Assembly: GCA_036558125.1 (NCBI GenBank)
Contig: DATBGE010000082.1
Coordinates: 174,666 to 238,665 of the forward strand
Length of the DNA stretch: 64,000 nt
Direction of reading: 5' to 3'
Origin: DATBGE01 sp036558125
GTDB lineage: Bacteria > Gemmatimonadota > Gemmatimonadetes > Gemmatimonadales > GWC2-71-9
In this document: positions 1-11,203 of the stretch, piece by piece
Position numbering within the stretch: the stretch's first letter is position 1
Layout of the letters: each line of letters opens with the position of its first letter
Notes under the pieces: model-generated
What the model saw: only the letters and a program-made list of their open reading frames with translations
Database searches by the model: none
Told to the model about the DNA's origin: nothing
Made by a program: the position numbers and the translations under genes

Positions 1-608
1 GCGATACCCTTTCCTTCGGCACGGCTCTGCGGCACGTACTGCGGCAGGACCCGGACGTGATTCTGATCGGTGAGGTCCGGGACATGGAGACGCTGGACAC
101 AGCGCTCAAGGCGGCCGACACGGGCCACCTCGTCTTCTCGACACTGCACACGACCGACGCGACTCAGACGATCAACCGGGTGATCTCCTTCTATCCGCCG
201 CACCAGCACCAGGAGATCCGCGCGCTGCTGTCCACCGCGCTGCAGGCGGTCATCTGCCTTCGCCTGGTACCCCGGAGCGACGGCAAGGGACGGGTGGCGG
301 CGTCGGAAGTGCTGATCAACAGCGCAGCGGTGGCCGACAACATCCGCGACATCGAGAAGGCGCTCAACATTCCCGACCTGATCGCGGAGGGCACCGAGGC
401 GTACGGCATGCAGTCGTTCGACCAGTCGCTGATGAAGTGGTACCGGGACAAGGTGATCTCCTACGAGAGCGCGCTGTTCTACTCCAGCAATCCGAGCGAA
501 TTCGCCTTGCGCGCTTCGGGCATCAGCGCCGCCTCCGACCGGACCTTCAGCGGCATCGCGGATGGCGGGAAGCCCGCCGCGGACATCTCCACGGATATCG
601 CGCCCTGA
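1..608 (+). CDS. pilT: Type IV pilus retraction ATPase PilT, 3' part
   Basis: This is the C-terminal half of a PilT/GspE-family ATPase; the gene enters from outside the window, with the reading frame starting at base 3. PilT is the cytoplasmic hexameric motor that depolymerises type IV pili. Visible are the Walker B region (DPDVILIGEVRD), the His box (LVFSTLHTTDA), the LRLVPR segment and the PilT-type tail GMQSFDQSL; the Walker A part is lost upstream. The stop TGA (606-608) overlaps the accC ATG, so the two are probably translationally coupled. The paralogue PilU cannot be excluded from the C-terminal half alone. Confidence 0.9.
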   Translation, partial: DTLSFGTALRHVLRQDPDVILIGEVRDMETLDTALKAADTGHLVFSTLHTTDATQTINRVISFYPPHQHQEIRALLSTALQAVICLRLVPRSDGKGRVAASEVLINSAAVADNIRDIEKALNIPDLIAEGTEAYGMQSFDQSLMKWYRDKVISYESALFYSSNPSEFALRASGISAASDRTFSGIADGGKPAADISTDIAP

Positions 609-1966
609 TGTTCAAGAAAGTCCTGATTGCCAACCGCGGGGAAATCGCCCTGCGGGTCATTCGGGCCTGCCGGGAGTTAGGTGTGGAAACCGTGGCGGTC
701 TACAGCGAGGCCGACCGCGAGTCGCTGCACGTCCGCTTCGCCGATGACGATGTCTGCATCGGTCCGCCGCCCAGCCGCCAGTCCTACCTGCGCATCCCCA
801 ACCTGATCGCCGCGGCGGAAATCACCGGAGCCGACGCGATCCACCCGGGTTACGGTTTTCTCGCGGAGAACGCCGAGTTCGCCGATACCTGCAAGGCCTC
901 GAACATCGCTTTCATCGGTCCCACCGGCGATCAGATCCGCCAGATGGGAGACAAGGCGACTGCCAAGCGCCTGGCCCAGGAGGCCGGTGTGCCGACCGTC
1001 CCCGGAACGCCGGGCACGGTGCAGGACCTCGACGACGCCCTGAAGCACGTCGAGGCCATCGGATTCCCGGTCATCATCAAGGCCACGGCGGGCGGCGGCG
1101 GGAAGGGAATGCGGGTGGCGCAGGAAGCGGAGCAGTTCGCCCAGTCGTTCTCGCTCGCGCAGAACGAGGCTCTGGCGGCATTCGGAAACGGAGAGGTGTA
1201 CGTCGAGAAATATCTGGCGCGACCGCGGCACGTGGAGATCCAGGTCATGGGCGACCTGCACGGCACGGTGGTCCACTTCGGCGAGCGGGACTGCTCGGTG
1301 CAGCGGCGGCACCAGAAGCTGATCGAGGAGAGCCCGAGTCCCGCCCTCACCCCGGAGCTCAGAGCCCGCATGGGTGAAGCGGCGATCCGGCTCGCGTCGG
1401 CAATCAACTACGCGGGAGCCGGTACCCTCGAGTTCCTGCTCGATGAAGACGGCAGCTTCTACTTCATGGAGATGAACACCCGGATTCAGGTGGAGCATCC
1501 GGTGACGGAGATGGTCACCAGTTTCGACCTCGTGAAGGAACAGATCCGGGTGGCCTCGGGCGAACCGGTAGGCTTCCGGGGTGACGGGGCGCGGCTCCGA
1601 GGGCACGCCATCGAATGCCGGATCAATGCCGAGGATCCGTATCGCAACTTCCAGCCTTCCCCGGGCGTCATCACCGCCTACCATCCTCCGGGCGGGCCCG
1701 GTGTCCGGCTCGACAGCCACATTTACGACGGCTACACCGTCCCACCCTATTACGATTCTCTCCTGGCGAAAGTGATCGTCCATGGCAACGACCGCGAGGA
1801 GGCACTCGCGCGCATGGGCCCGGCACTCGACAGCTTCGTCCTGGAGGGCGTCACGACTACGATTCCTTTCCTCGCCCGGGTTATCCGCCATCCGGACTTC
1901 GTGGCCGGCCGGGTTGACACCAAGTTTCTGGAGCGCCAGCCGCAGCTCTTCGATCCCGAGGCATGA
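608..1966 (+). CDS. accC: Biotin carboxylase (acetyl-CoA carboxylase subunit)
   Basis: The enzyme carboxylates biotin on the carrier protein using ATP and bicarbonate, the first half-reaction of malonyl-CoA synthesis. At 452 aa it has the usual AccC length. The N-terminus MFKKVLIANRGEIALRVIRA is canonical and fixes the start at 608. The glycine-rich ATP-grasp loop (KATAGGGGKGMRV), RDCSVQRRHQKLIEE and EMNTRIQVEHPVTE are intact. It overlaps pilT upstream and comB downstream by ATGA junctions. No accB is in the window. The carboxylase subunit of another biotin enzyme is a less likely alternative. Confidence 0.95.
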   Translation: MFKKVLIANRGEIALRVIRACRELGVETVAVYSEADRESLHVRFADDDVCIGPPPSRQSYLRIPNLIAAAEITGADAIHPGYGFLAENAEFADTCKASNIAFIGPTGDQIRQMGDKATAKRLAQEAGVPTVPGTPGTVQDLDDALKHVEAIGFPVIIKATAGGGGKGMRVAQEAEQFAQSFSLAQNEALAAFGNGEVYVEKYLARPRHVEIQVMGDLHGTVVHFGERDCSVQRRHQKLIEESPSPALTPELRARMGEAAIRLASAINYAGAGTLEFLLDEDGSFYFMEMNTRIQVEHPVTEMVTSFDLVKEQIRVASGEPVGFRGDGARLRGHAIECRINAEDPYRNFQPSPGVITAYHPPGGPGVRLDSHIYDGYTVPPYYDSLLAKVIVHGNDREEALARMGPALDSFVLEGVTTTIPFLARVIRHPDFVAGRVDTKFLERQPQLFDPEA

Positions 1967-2700
1967 AGCTGGACGTTCTGTTCTCTCCACTCGGCCTCAC
2001 CCCGGCCGAGGTGCAGGGTCGCACGGTGTTCGTGGTGGACATCCTGCGGCTCTCCACCACCGTCTGCGCGGCCTTGCATCACGGCGCCCGCGCGGTCATT
2101 CCGGTACCGTCAACCGAAGAAGCTCTGCGCATGGCCCAGACCCTGGGCCCGGGCGAGGTCGTGCTGGCGGGAGAGCGGAACGGCCTCCCCATCCCCGGAT
2201 TTGCCTTGGGCAACAGCCCCCGGGAAATGACACCTGAGGCGGTGAAGGGACGTCTCGTCATCATCACGACGACGAACGGCACCGGAGCGTTGCTGGCGGT
2301 ACAGGGTGCGGCGCAGGTGTATTGTGCGGCGGCCGCGAACTTCTCCATCGCGGCCGCGGCCGCTCGGGAGATTTGGACCAAAGACCGCGACCTGGTCATC
2401 CTCTGTGCCGGCCGGGAGCATCGCTTCTCGCTGGACGATGCCTACTGCGCAGGTCGGTTGGCTTCCGTCGCCCTGGGCGGAGTCCGGCGGCGCCAAGGAC
2501 TGAACGATGCGGGTTTGGCCGCGCTCCATCTGGTTCGGCGCTACGGCGAACGTTGGGAACGGCCACTGCTCAGCAGCAGGGCAGGGCGAGAATTGGCCAC
2601 GATTGGGCTTAAACACGACGTGCTGGATTGTGCCAGTGCCGACGCCTATCCGGTGCTGGCGCTCTTCCATGAGCGGCGGGTGACCGCTGCCTCCACCTGA
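1963..2700 (+). CDS. comB: 2-phosphosulfolactate phosphatase family protein (ComB-like)
   Basis: This 245-aa protein belongs to the ComB family (PF04029), named for the Mg-dependent 2-phosphosulfolactate phosphatase of coenzyme M synthesis. Family features seen are the N-terminal VFVVDILRLSTTV segment, GERNGLPIPGFALGNSP, the TTTNGTGAL motif and the LCAGREHRFSLDDAYCAG segment. Many bacteria outside coenzyme M producers carry this family and its substrate there is unknown, so the name should be read as a family label. It starts inside the accC stop and its own stop overlaps ftsK, giving a four-gene coupled run. Confidence 0.85.
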   Translation: MKLDVLFSPLGLTPAEVQGRTVFVVDILRLSTTVCAALHHGARAVIPVPSTEEALRMAQTLGPGEVVLAGERNGLPIPGFALGNSPREMTPEAVKGRLVIITTTNGTGALLAVQGAAQVYCAAAANFSIAAAAAREIWTKDRDLVILCAGREHRFSLDDAYCAGRLASVALGGVRRRQGLNDAGLAALHLVRRYGERWERPLLSSRAGRELATIGLKHDVLDCASADAYPVLALFHERRVTAAST

Positions 2701-4934
2701 TGACTGCTGACGCGTCTCGCCACCACCCCGATCACGATCAGGCCAGACATCTCACTGCGATCGCGGCACTGGTGCTGGGTGTCTTCCTCGGAATCACCCT
2801 TCTTCCTGTCTCCATCACCGGACCGTTCGGCAACTGGGTAGGTCACGCCCTATGGACCTTCCTCGGGATTGGTGCGCTTGGCTTCCCGCTCCTCGGCCTC
2901 GGCATCGGGCTCGCTGGATTTGACCGGCTTCCCCGGCTCGACATGAAGCGGGTCGCGGTTCTGGTAGTCGGTCTGAGCGTGGTCGTGCCGTTCCTGGTGG
3001 GCATCGTCACCCATATCACTCCGCGCGACTTCGACGGACCCACCGTTCCGGCGCGGCTTACCGGATTCGGCCCGGGGATGATGGCCTACTACCTGTACGG
3101 CTGGATCGGTCCGGTGGGCGGATTTCTCCTGGGATTCTTTGCCCTCTCCGCGCTCACCATCATGACGATCGCGTGGCACCCGCTCAGCCGGCTGGCGGGC
3201 GGGTCTGGCGGGACGCTGACCCCCGTCGCTCGGGGAGCGGAGGCACCGATCGCCGTTGCAGGCGCCGGAGAGATCGAGGACGACGAGCCGGCGATCCTGC
3301 CTCCACCCCGCAGGGAACGCAAGCCAAAGAAAGCTGCGAAGGGCTCCACCGCTCCACCGCCCGACGCGAGCGATGAAGACGAATTGCCACCCATCGAACT
3401 GCTGGCGCCTCCCGCTGCGAAGGACACCGATGCGGGTGAGGCGCAGCTCGACCGGCTGGGTCAGGTCCTGCTCGAGACCCTCAAGACCTTCAAGGTTGAC
3501 GGGACCATCGCCGGAAGAACCACCGGGCCTGTGGTTACTCAGTTCGAGGTGGTGCCGGCGCCGGGGATCAAGGCCGGCCGGATCGCATCACTGGCGGACG
3601 ATATGGCGATGGCGATGCGGGCCCAGTCCATTCGTGTCGCACCGATCCCGGGCAAGGGAGCGGTCGGAGTCGAGATTCCCAACCCGACTGCTCGATTAGT
3701 CACGCTGCGGGAATTGCTCGAGGCTCCCGAATGGGAGATGAGTCGAGCCTCTCTTCCAGTGACCCTGGGTCGCGATCTCGAGGGGAAGCCGATCATCGCG
3801 GATCTCGCGAAGATGCCGCATCTCCTGATCGCTGGAGCGACTGGGACCGGCAAGTCCGTCGCGATCAACAGCATCATCACCAGCCTGATCTACCGCTACA
3901 CTCCGAAGCAGCTTCGGCTCCTTATGGTGGACCCGAAGATGGTGGAGCTGTCGATGTACAACGCTCTGCCCCATCTCCGGCATGCGGTCGTCACCAACAA
4001 CAACGACGCCGCTCGAGTGCTCAAGTGGGCGGTGTTCGAGATGAGCCGGCGTTACGAGCTGCTGCACGCCAATGGTGCCCGCAACCTGGGAGATTTCAAC
4101 CGGAAAGTGGAGGAAGGGAAACCGCTCCGCCATCCGGCCAAACCGAAGCCCACGCTGACCAGCGTCAACGCCGAACCGCCGGACACGCCACCCGAGTTGC
4201 CGCTGGAAATCGAATACCGGGACGGGCCGCTCCCCATCATCGTGATGATCGTGGACGAGCTGGCCGACCTGATGATGACGGTGCAGGGCGAGGTGGAGAC
4301 CCCGCTCGCCATCCTCGCCCAGAAGGCGCGGGCGATCGGCATCCACATCATTCTGGCGACCCAGCGTCCGTCGGTGAACGTCCTGACCGGTCTCATCAAA
4401 GCGAACTTCCCCAGCCGGATCGCCTTTCGCGTCGCGTCCAAGGTGGACAGCCGGACCATCCTCGATCAGAACGGTGCCGAGGCGCTGCTCGGCAATGGCG
4501 ACATGCTCTTCCTCCCGCCGGGGAAGAGTGAGCCGATGCGGTTGCAGGGTGCCTTCATCGCGACCGACGAGACCGAACGGGTGATGGATTGGTTCGAGAA
4601 GCGGCGGGAGGCTCGACGCGCGGTAGCGGCAGGCACCAGCCAGGAGCCGGACATCATCGAGCTGGTCCGGGCTCAGGAGCAGGCGGAGGAAGGTGGCGGC
4701 CCGGTGCAGTTCGAGGGCGAGCGCGACCCGTTATTCCGGGAGGCCGCCGAAGCGTGTGTTCAGAATCAGGGGGGATCCACCTCGTTACTTCAGCGCAAGC
4801 TCAAGATAGGTTATGGACGAGCGGCTCGGATCATCGACCAGCTGTACGAGGCGGGGATTCTCGGACCTCCGGACGGGAGCAAACCCCGCGACGTGCTCAT
4901 CGGGATCGATCAACTGGATGAGTATGCGGGGTAG
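2700..4934 (+). CDS. ftsK: DNA translocase FtsK
   Basis: FtsK/SpoIIIE translocases pump chromosomal DNA through the division septum. The 744-aa protein has an N-terminal membrane domain of about four hydrophobic segments (residues ~20-165) and a charged proline-rich linker (~200-245). The motor carries Walker A GATGTGKS at residues 379-386 and Walker B IVMIVDELADL around 519-520. The C-terminus (~680-744) is the gamma winged-helix domain (LLQRKLKIGYGRAARIIDQL). The linker is much shorter than in E. coli FtsK. The start ATG shares one base with the comB stop. Its stop TAG opens the heptad array that follows. Confidence 0.96.
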   Translation: MTADASRHHPDHDQARHLTAIAALVLGVFLGITLLPVSITGPFGNWVGHALWTFLGIGALGFPLLGLGIGLAGFDRLPRLDMKRVAVLVVGLSVVVPFLVGIVTHITPRDFDGPTVPARLTGFGPGMMAYYLYGWIGPVGGFLLGFFALSALTIMTIAWHPLSRLAGGSGGTLTPVARGAEAPIAVAGAGEIEDDEPAILPPPRRERKPKKAAKGSTAPPPDASDEDELPPIELLAPPAAKDTDAGEAQLDRLGQVLLETLKTFKVDGTIAGRTTGPVVTQFEVVPAPGIKAGRIASLADDMAMAMRAQSIRVAPIPGKGAVGVEIPNPTARLVTLRELLEAPEWEMSRASLPVTLGRDLEGKPIIADLAKMPHLLIAGATGTGKSVAINSIITSLIYRYTPKQLRLLMVDPKMVELSMYNALPHLRHAVVTNNNDAARVLKWAVFEMSRRYELLHANGARNLGDFNRKVEEGKPLRHPAKPKPTLTSVNAEPPDTPPELPLEIEYRDGPLPIIVMIVDELADLMMTVQGEVETPLAILAQKARAIGIHIILATQRPSVNVLTGLIKANFPSRIAFRVASKVDSRTILDQNGAEALLGNGDMLFLPPGKSEPMRLQGAFIATDETERVMDWFEKRREARRAVAAGTSQEPDIIELVRAQEQAEEGGGPVQFEGERDPLFREAAEACVQNQGGSTSLLQRKLKIGYGRAARIIDQLYEAGILGPPDGSKPRDVLIGIDQLDEYAG

Positions 4935-5018
4935 CTGTTAGCCGTTAGCTGTTAGCTGTTAGCTGCTAGCTGTTAGCTATAGCGGTTGCCGTTTGCCGTT
5001 CACTGTTCGGTGTTTCCC
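4935..5018 (+). repeat. Heptad tandem array A (GTTAGCT type)
   Basis: Directly after the ftsK stop come about six copies of the 7-mer GTTAGCY, then further units in the same 7-base phase that keep the GTT start but drift (GTTTGCC, GTTCACT, GTTCGGT). The stop codon itself falls in the first unit. AGCTAAC, the reverse complement of this unit, makes up part of the array at 11782-11858. No coding sequence is supported here. Confidence 0.85.
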
Positions 5019-5128
5019 GATCACATTCCCCGTCGATTTAGCCTCCGTAGTAGCCCCGCGTTCAATTGATTCAGTGGTGCGACAAGATGATGAAAGCGGC
5101 GCACGGCCACGGCGTAGCTTTGCCCACG

Positions 5129-5530
5129 ATGACGCGCCGCTTCGTTCCGACTCGAGAATGGGAGGATGCCCGCCAGATTCGCGGACTCGAGGGTGAGCAC
5201 ACGGCGATGGCGTATCTCACCTCCTGCGGCTGGTCCATCGAGGCCCATCGGTTCCGGCTGGGCCGCCATGATGTGGACTTGATCGCCCGGCGTGGCCATA
5301 TCGTCGCGTTCATCGAGGTGAAGACTCGGCGGGGAACCGAATTCGGCTCGCCTGGTTCCGCGGTGGGGAGGCGCAAACAGGCTGCGATTGCGAAGGTCGC
5401 GGACATCTGGCGGATCCGGTTTGGCCACGCGGGGGATGAGTACCGGTTCGATGTGGTGGAGGTATCGGAGGAAAGCGGCGAGTCTCCCGCCATTAATCAC
5501 ATCGAGGATGCTTGGCGGGTCCTGCGATAG
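5129..5530 (+). CDS. yraN: UPF0102 (YraN-like) nuclease-fold protein
   Basis: This small protein of the YraN/UPF0102 family has a restriction-endonuclease-like fold of unknown cellular role. The family core is visible: an N-terminal GLEGEHTAMAYLTSCGW segment and the D-(x)n-EVK putative metal site (HDVDLIARRGHIVAFIEVKTRR). The ATG at 5129 gives 133 aa, close to the family norm; in-frame ATGs at 5087 and 5090 would add about 13 poorly conserved residues. It sits between ftsK and recA, 117 bp before the recA ATG. Confidence 0.85.
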   Translation: MTRRFVPTREWEDARQIRGLEGEHTAMAYLTSCGWSIEAHRFRLGRHDVDLIARRGHIVAFIEVKTRRGTEFGSPGSAVGRRKQAAIAKVADIWRIRFGHAGDEYRFDVVEVSEESGESPAINHIEDAWRVLR

Positions 5531-5564
5531 GTTAGTGGATGAAAACAAGTCACAAATTCACTCT

Positions 5565-5593
5565 TGATTCGGTTAATATTCGGCTATAGATTG
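5565..5593 (+). promoter_or_regulatory. Candidate recA promoter
   Basis: An unusually AT-rich stretch in a GC-rich window contains TTGATT (5565-5570) and, 17 bases on, TAGATT (5588-5593); TATAGA at 5586 is an alternative with a 15-base spacer. It lies 55 bp before the recA ATG. I could not identify a convincing LexA-type palindrome. The promoter is inferred from sequence resemblance only. Confidence 0.4.
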
Positions 5594-5647
5594 GTATCCA
5601 GTAAATCAGTGACTCAAAATCAACCATTTCAATACTCGGAGCTAGTC

Positions 5648-6700
5648 ATGGCCGCAGAAGAGCACAAACTCGACGCCGATCGCCGCAAGGCGCTCAATCT
5701 GGCTATCTCCCAAATCGAAAAGCAGCTGGGGAAGGGCTCCATCATGCGGATGGGCTCCGAGTCGCCGCGGGTGAAGGTCTCAGCCATACCGACTGGCGCC
5801 ATCAACCTGGACGCGGCGATCGGGATCGGCGGAGTTCCTCGCGGCCGCATCACCGAGATCTACGGGCCTGAGTCCTCGGGCAAGACCACCCTCACGCTCC
5901 ACATCGCGGCCAATGTGCAGCGGGCCGGCGGAGTCGCGGCCTACGTCGACGCCGAGCATGCGCTGGACGTGGAGTACGCCAAGAAGCTCGGGGTCGACGT
6001 GGAGAATCTCCTGGTGTCGCAACCCGATACCGGCGAGCAGGCCCTCGAGGTCGTGGAGATCCTGGTCCGCTCGGGAGCGGTGGATCTCGTGGTGATCGAC
6101 TCGGTCGCCGCCCTGGTGCCCAAGGCCGAGATCGAGGGTGAGATGGGCGATAGTCACATGGGGCTCCAGGCCCGGCTGATGAGCCAGGCCCTCCGCAAGC
6201 TGGCCGGCGCCATTAACCGCTCCAACTGCGCGGTGGTGTTCATCAACCAGCTGCGGGAAAAGATCGGTGTGATGTTCGGCAACCCCGAGACCACCACGGG
6301 AGGGAAAGCGCTCAAGTTCTACGCCTCGCTCCGGCTCGACATTCGCCGCGTGGGTCCGGTCAAGGAGCGGGAGATCGTGATCGGCAATCACGTCCGGGTG
6401 AAGGTGGTGAAGAACAAGGTGGCGCCGCCGTTCAAGCAGGCGGAGTTCGATGTGATGTTCGACGAAGGCATCAGCCATGCTTCGCTGGTCGTGGATATCG
6501 CGGCCGAGGCCGGGATCATCCAGAAGTCGGGAGCGTGGTACTCCTACGGCGACCAGCGTATCGGTCAGGGCCGGGAGAATGCCAAGCTCTTCCTCAAGGA
6601 CAATCCCACCCTCATGGCCGAGGTCGAGCAAAAGGTGAAGGACTCGCTGGGCGTGAAGGGTGTCGTCCCGGCCGGAGTCGGAGCCGAGGAGGATGAGTAG
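5648..6700 (+). CDS. recA: Recombinase RecA
   Basis: RecA is the DNA strand-exchange ATPase of homologous recombination and SOS induction. The 350-aa protein is full length. Walker A GPESSGKTT occupies residues 73-81, followed by the VAYVDAEHALD segment, LVVIDSVAALVPKAEIEGEMGD, and the L2-region motif around FGNPETTTGGKALKFYA. The ATG at 5648 follows a GGAG ribosome site by 6 bases and gives the normal MAAEEHKLDADRRKAL start; the open frame upstream is not conserved. Its last codons overlap recX by 8 bases. Confidence 0.98.
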   Translation: MAAEEHKLDADRRKALNLAISQIEKQLGKGSIMRMGSESPRVKVSAIPTGAINLDAAIGIGGVPRGRITEIYGPESSGKTTLTLHIAANVQRAGGVAAYVDAEHALDVEYAKKLGVDVENLLVSQPDTGEQALEVVEILVRSGAVDLVVIDSVAALVPKAEIEGEMGDSHMGLQARLMSQALRKLAGAINRSNCAVVFINQLREKIGVMFGNPETTTGGKALKFYASLRLDIRRVGPVKEREIVIGNHVRVKVVKNKVAPPFKQAEFDVMFDEGISHASLVVDIAAEAGIIQKSGAWYSYGDQRIGQGRENAKLFLKDNPTLMAEVEQKVKDSLGVKGVVPAGVGAEEDE

Positions 6701-7337
6701 AACCATCACGGCACTGGACCCGGATCCGGCTCGTGCCGGTTTTGTCCGGGTCCAGCTGGATGGAACGTCGTTTTGCAGCCTTCCGGTCACCCGGATCGCC
6801 GCGGCGGGGTTTGCTACTGGAGATGCACTCGATGCCCGAGGAGTGCGGGAGCTGAATCAGGCCGCAGACGAGGAGGCAGCCTATCGGACTCTGCTCCGGA
6901 CCCTGGAGCGGCGTTCTTTCGCCATCGCCGAGTTGCGGCGCACCCTGGTGCGGAAGGGTCACCCAAAGGATGCCGTCGAGGCGGCGCTCGGCCGGGCGCT
7001 GCGAGCCGGGTTGCTCGATGATGCCGCGTTCGCGGCCAGGTTCGTTCAGTCGCGCAGCGAAAGGGGCCGCGGCCCTCTCCGGATTCGGCGAGACCTGATG
7101 GCCCTGGGTGTCGATACGGCTGTCATTGAGCGAGCGCTCGACGAGGCACTCCCGGAGGATCACGATCCCCAGGTGGCCGCCGAAGCGCTGGCCCGTAAAC
7201 GTCTCGCCCAACTCCGAGACCTTCCGCCCACCGCGCAGCTTCGCCGGCTAACCGCATACCTCGGGCGTCGGGGCTTCAGCGGAAGGACGGTGACTGAGAT
7301 GGTGAGGCGGGTTGTTCGGGAGCCAGATCAGCGATAA
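6693..7337 (+). CDS. recX: Regulatory protein RecX
   Basis: RecX binds RecA filaments and limits RecA activity. The 214-aa protein shows the RecX three-helix repeat pattern: YRTLLRTLERRSFAIAELRRTLVRKG, then LLDDAAFAARFVQSRSERGRGPLRIRRDLMALGV, and a third repeat near the C-terminus ending GRTVTEMVRRVV. The start at 6693 lies inside the recA end and is preceded by GAGGA, indicating co-translation with recA. The stop codon TAA is embedded in the first heptad of the array that follows. Confidence 0.92.
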   Translation: MSRTITALDPDPARAGFVRVQLDGTSFCSLPVTRIAAAGFATGDALDARGVRELNQAADEEAAYRTLLRTLERRSFAIAELRRTLVRKGHPKDAVEAALGRALRAGLLDDAAFAARFVQSRSERGRGPLRIRRDLMALGVDTAVIERALDEALPEDHDPQVAAEALARKRLAQLRDLPPTAQLRRLTAYLGRRGFSGRTVTEMVRRVVREPDQR

Positions 7338-7484
7338 GCCGTAAGCCATAAGCCGTAAGCCGTAAGCAAGCCGAGTCTGGTCCCCCCCTCATGACTGTCG
7401 GGTATGGCCTACGGCTTATGGCTTATGGCACTCCCCCTGTCGCTGCACCTCACCCTCATGGCTTAAGGCTTATGGCTTAAGGCT
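7335..7484. repeat. Heptad array B with inverted arms (TAAGCCR type)
   Basis: A forward arm (7335-7370) holds units TAAGCCG/TAAGCCA with period 7 and starts at the recX stop. Two reverse arms (about 7404-7430 and 7458-7484) hold the complementary unit GGCTTAY/GGCTTAA. Transcribed, the arms could pair into long hairpins. The array ends about 12 bases before the alaS promoter-like box. Confidence 0.85.
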
Positions 7485-7496
7485 CCCGCCTTCCTG

Positions 7497-7504
7497 TATA
7501 TTCC
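7497..7504 (+). promoter_or_regulatory. TAnnTTYC box immediately before alaS
   Basis: TATATTCC ends 4 bases before the alaS ATG, and there is no Shine-Dalgarno sequence. A -10-like element at this distance would put the transcription start on or next to the ATG, suggesting a leaderless mRNA. cca and rarA show the same arrangement. Confidence 0.45.
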
Positions 7505-7508
7505 CGCC

Positions 7509-10135
<2,627 letters not shown>

Positions 10136-10139
<4 letters not shown>

Positions 10140-10438
10140 GTCTGCGCTCCTGGCTCGAGGCGCGGACCAGCGAGGCTCCGTTTCCGCTGCGCGCCCGCGT
10201 GTTGGAACATGCGCTCGCCGCTCCGGCGAGCCGTGCGTCCCACGCCGAGCACCTCGCGCTCACCGCTCAGGGGCTCTTGACCAAGGTCGAAGACCATCCT
10301 GGAGACCGGTCGGTTGCGCTCGATCTCCTGGCCGCCGATGCGTTGATCACACTCGCCCTCTTGGCCCGCGCAGAGGAGGCGCCCGACCGGCTAGCCGAGT
10401 TTGCAACGGGACTGCTCACCGTGGATCGCGGGGGCTGA
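10136..10438 (+). CDS. Small hypothetical protein between alaS and the PHP phosphatase
   Basis: I do not recognise a family. The predicted 100-aa protein is alanine- and leucine-rich, mostly helical, without signal peptide or membrane segment. The GTG start overlaps the alaS stop (GTGA) and its TGA is followed directly by the GTG of the CpsB-like gene. This tight spacing, and the absence of any other sensible use of the 300 bases, is the main evidence that it is real. Confidence 0.6.
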
Positions 10439-11203
10439 GTGATCGATCTGCATTGCCACCTGATGCCCGGAGTGGACGATGGGTCGCGCTCGGTTCACCA
10501 GTCGCTAGGCGTACTGGAAGAGTTACAGCGCCAGGGAGTCACCCATGTGTGCCTGACTCCGCATGTCTTTGCCAGCAAGGCAGGAGACGGCGTACCCGAA
10601 ATGCACGACCGGGCCTTCGAGGCGCTGGCGCCCCACGTCCCTTACGGCATCAAGCTGCTGCGCGGCGCCGAGGTGATGATGGATAAACCGCTGCCCGACG
10701 TCGTGGCGGACCGGCGCGACCTCACCATCAACCGCACCCGCTACATCCTGATCGAATTCCCTCGGCTGGTCACGGCGCAGACGGTGGCCCAGGCGATCGC
10801 TGGTGTGACGGGCATCGGGCTCATTCCGCTGGTGGCACATCCCGAACGCTACTCCTGTTGCACTCCCACGCTGGTGAGCCGGTGGAAGGCGGGCGGCGCC
10901 GTGATGCAGGTGGACGCGACCACCCTCTTCATGCCTCGCACCCGAGGGGAACGCGCGCGGGCCCTGGTCGCCGACGGTCTGGCCGATATTCTCGCGGCCG
11001 ATAACCACGGGGACGAACGCAGCGTCGCCATCGCGTTCGAGGCGCTGAAGGACCAGCATGGATTCATGCAGGGCGAGCTGCTCGTGACCCGAAATCCCAA
11101 GGCGATCATCTCCGACGGCCAGGTCGAGCCGGTCCCACCGCTCGCCGTCAAGGTTTCCCTGCTCGAACGCCTGCGTACGCTGTTCGAACGCGAAGGTTCG
11201 TGA
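10439..11203 (+). CDS. CpsB/CapC-like PHP-domain protein-tyrosine phosphatase
   Basis: This 254-aa PHP-superfamily metallophosphatase is of the CpsB/YwqE type. Relatives dephosphorylate the bacterial tyrosine kinases that control capsule polymerisation. The first PHP motif DLHCHLMPGVDDGS is at residues 3-16; further metal-site segments are LTPHVF, LIEFPR, VAHPERYSC and ADNHGDER. It follows the small unknown gene without a gap and overlaps the GmhA-like gene by GTGA. The polysaccharide locus starts about 9 kb downstream, and no tyrosine kinase is visible, so its partner is elsewhere or its substrate differs. Confidence 0.85.
   Translation: MIDLHCHLMPGVDDGSRSVHQSLGVLEELQRQGVTHVCLTPHVFASKAGDGVPEMHDRAFEALAPHVPYGIKLLRGAEVMMDKPLPDVVADRRDLTINRTRYILIEFPRLVTAQTVAQAIAGVTGIGLIPLVAHPERYSCCTPTLVSRWKAGGAVMQVDATTLFMPRTRGERARALVADGLADILAADNHGDERSVAIAFEALKDQHGFMQGELLVTRNPKAIISDGQVEPVPPLAVKVSLLERLRTLFEREGS

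Noticed and set aside
677..1990. A 437-codon open frame on the reverse strand across accC
   Set aside because: It is the mirror of a strong forward gene with all AccC motifs; long antisense frames are expected at this GC content, and the peptide has no recognisable motif.
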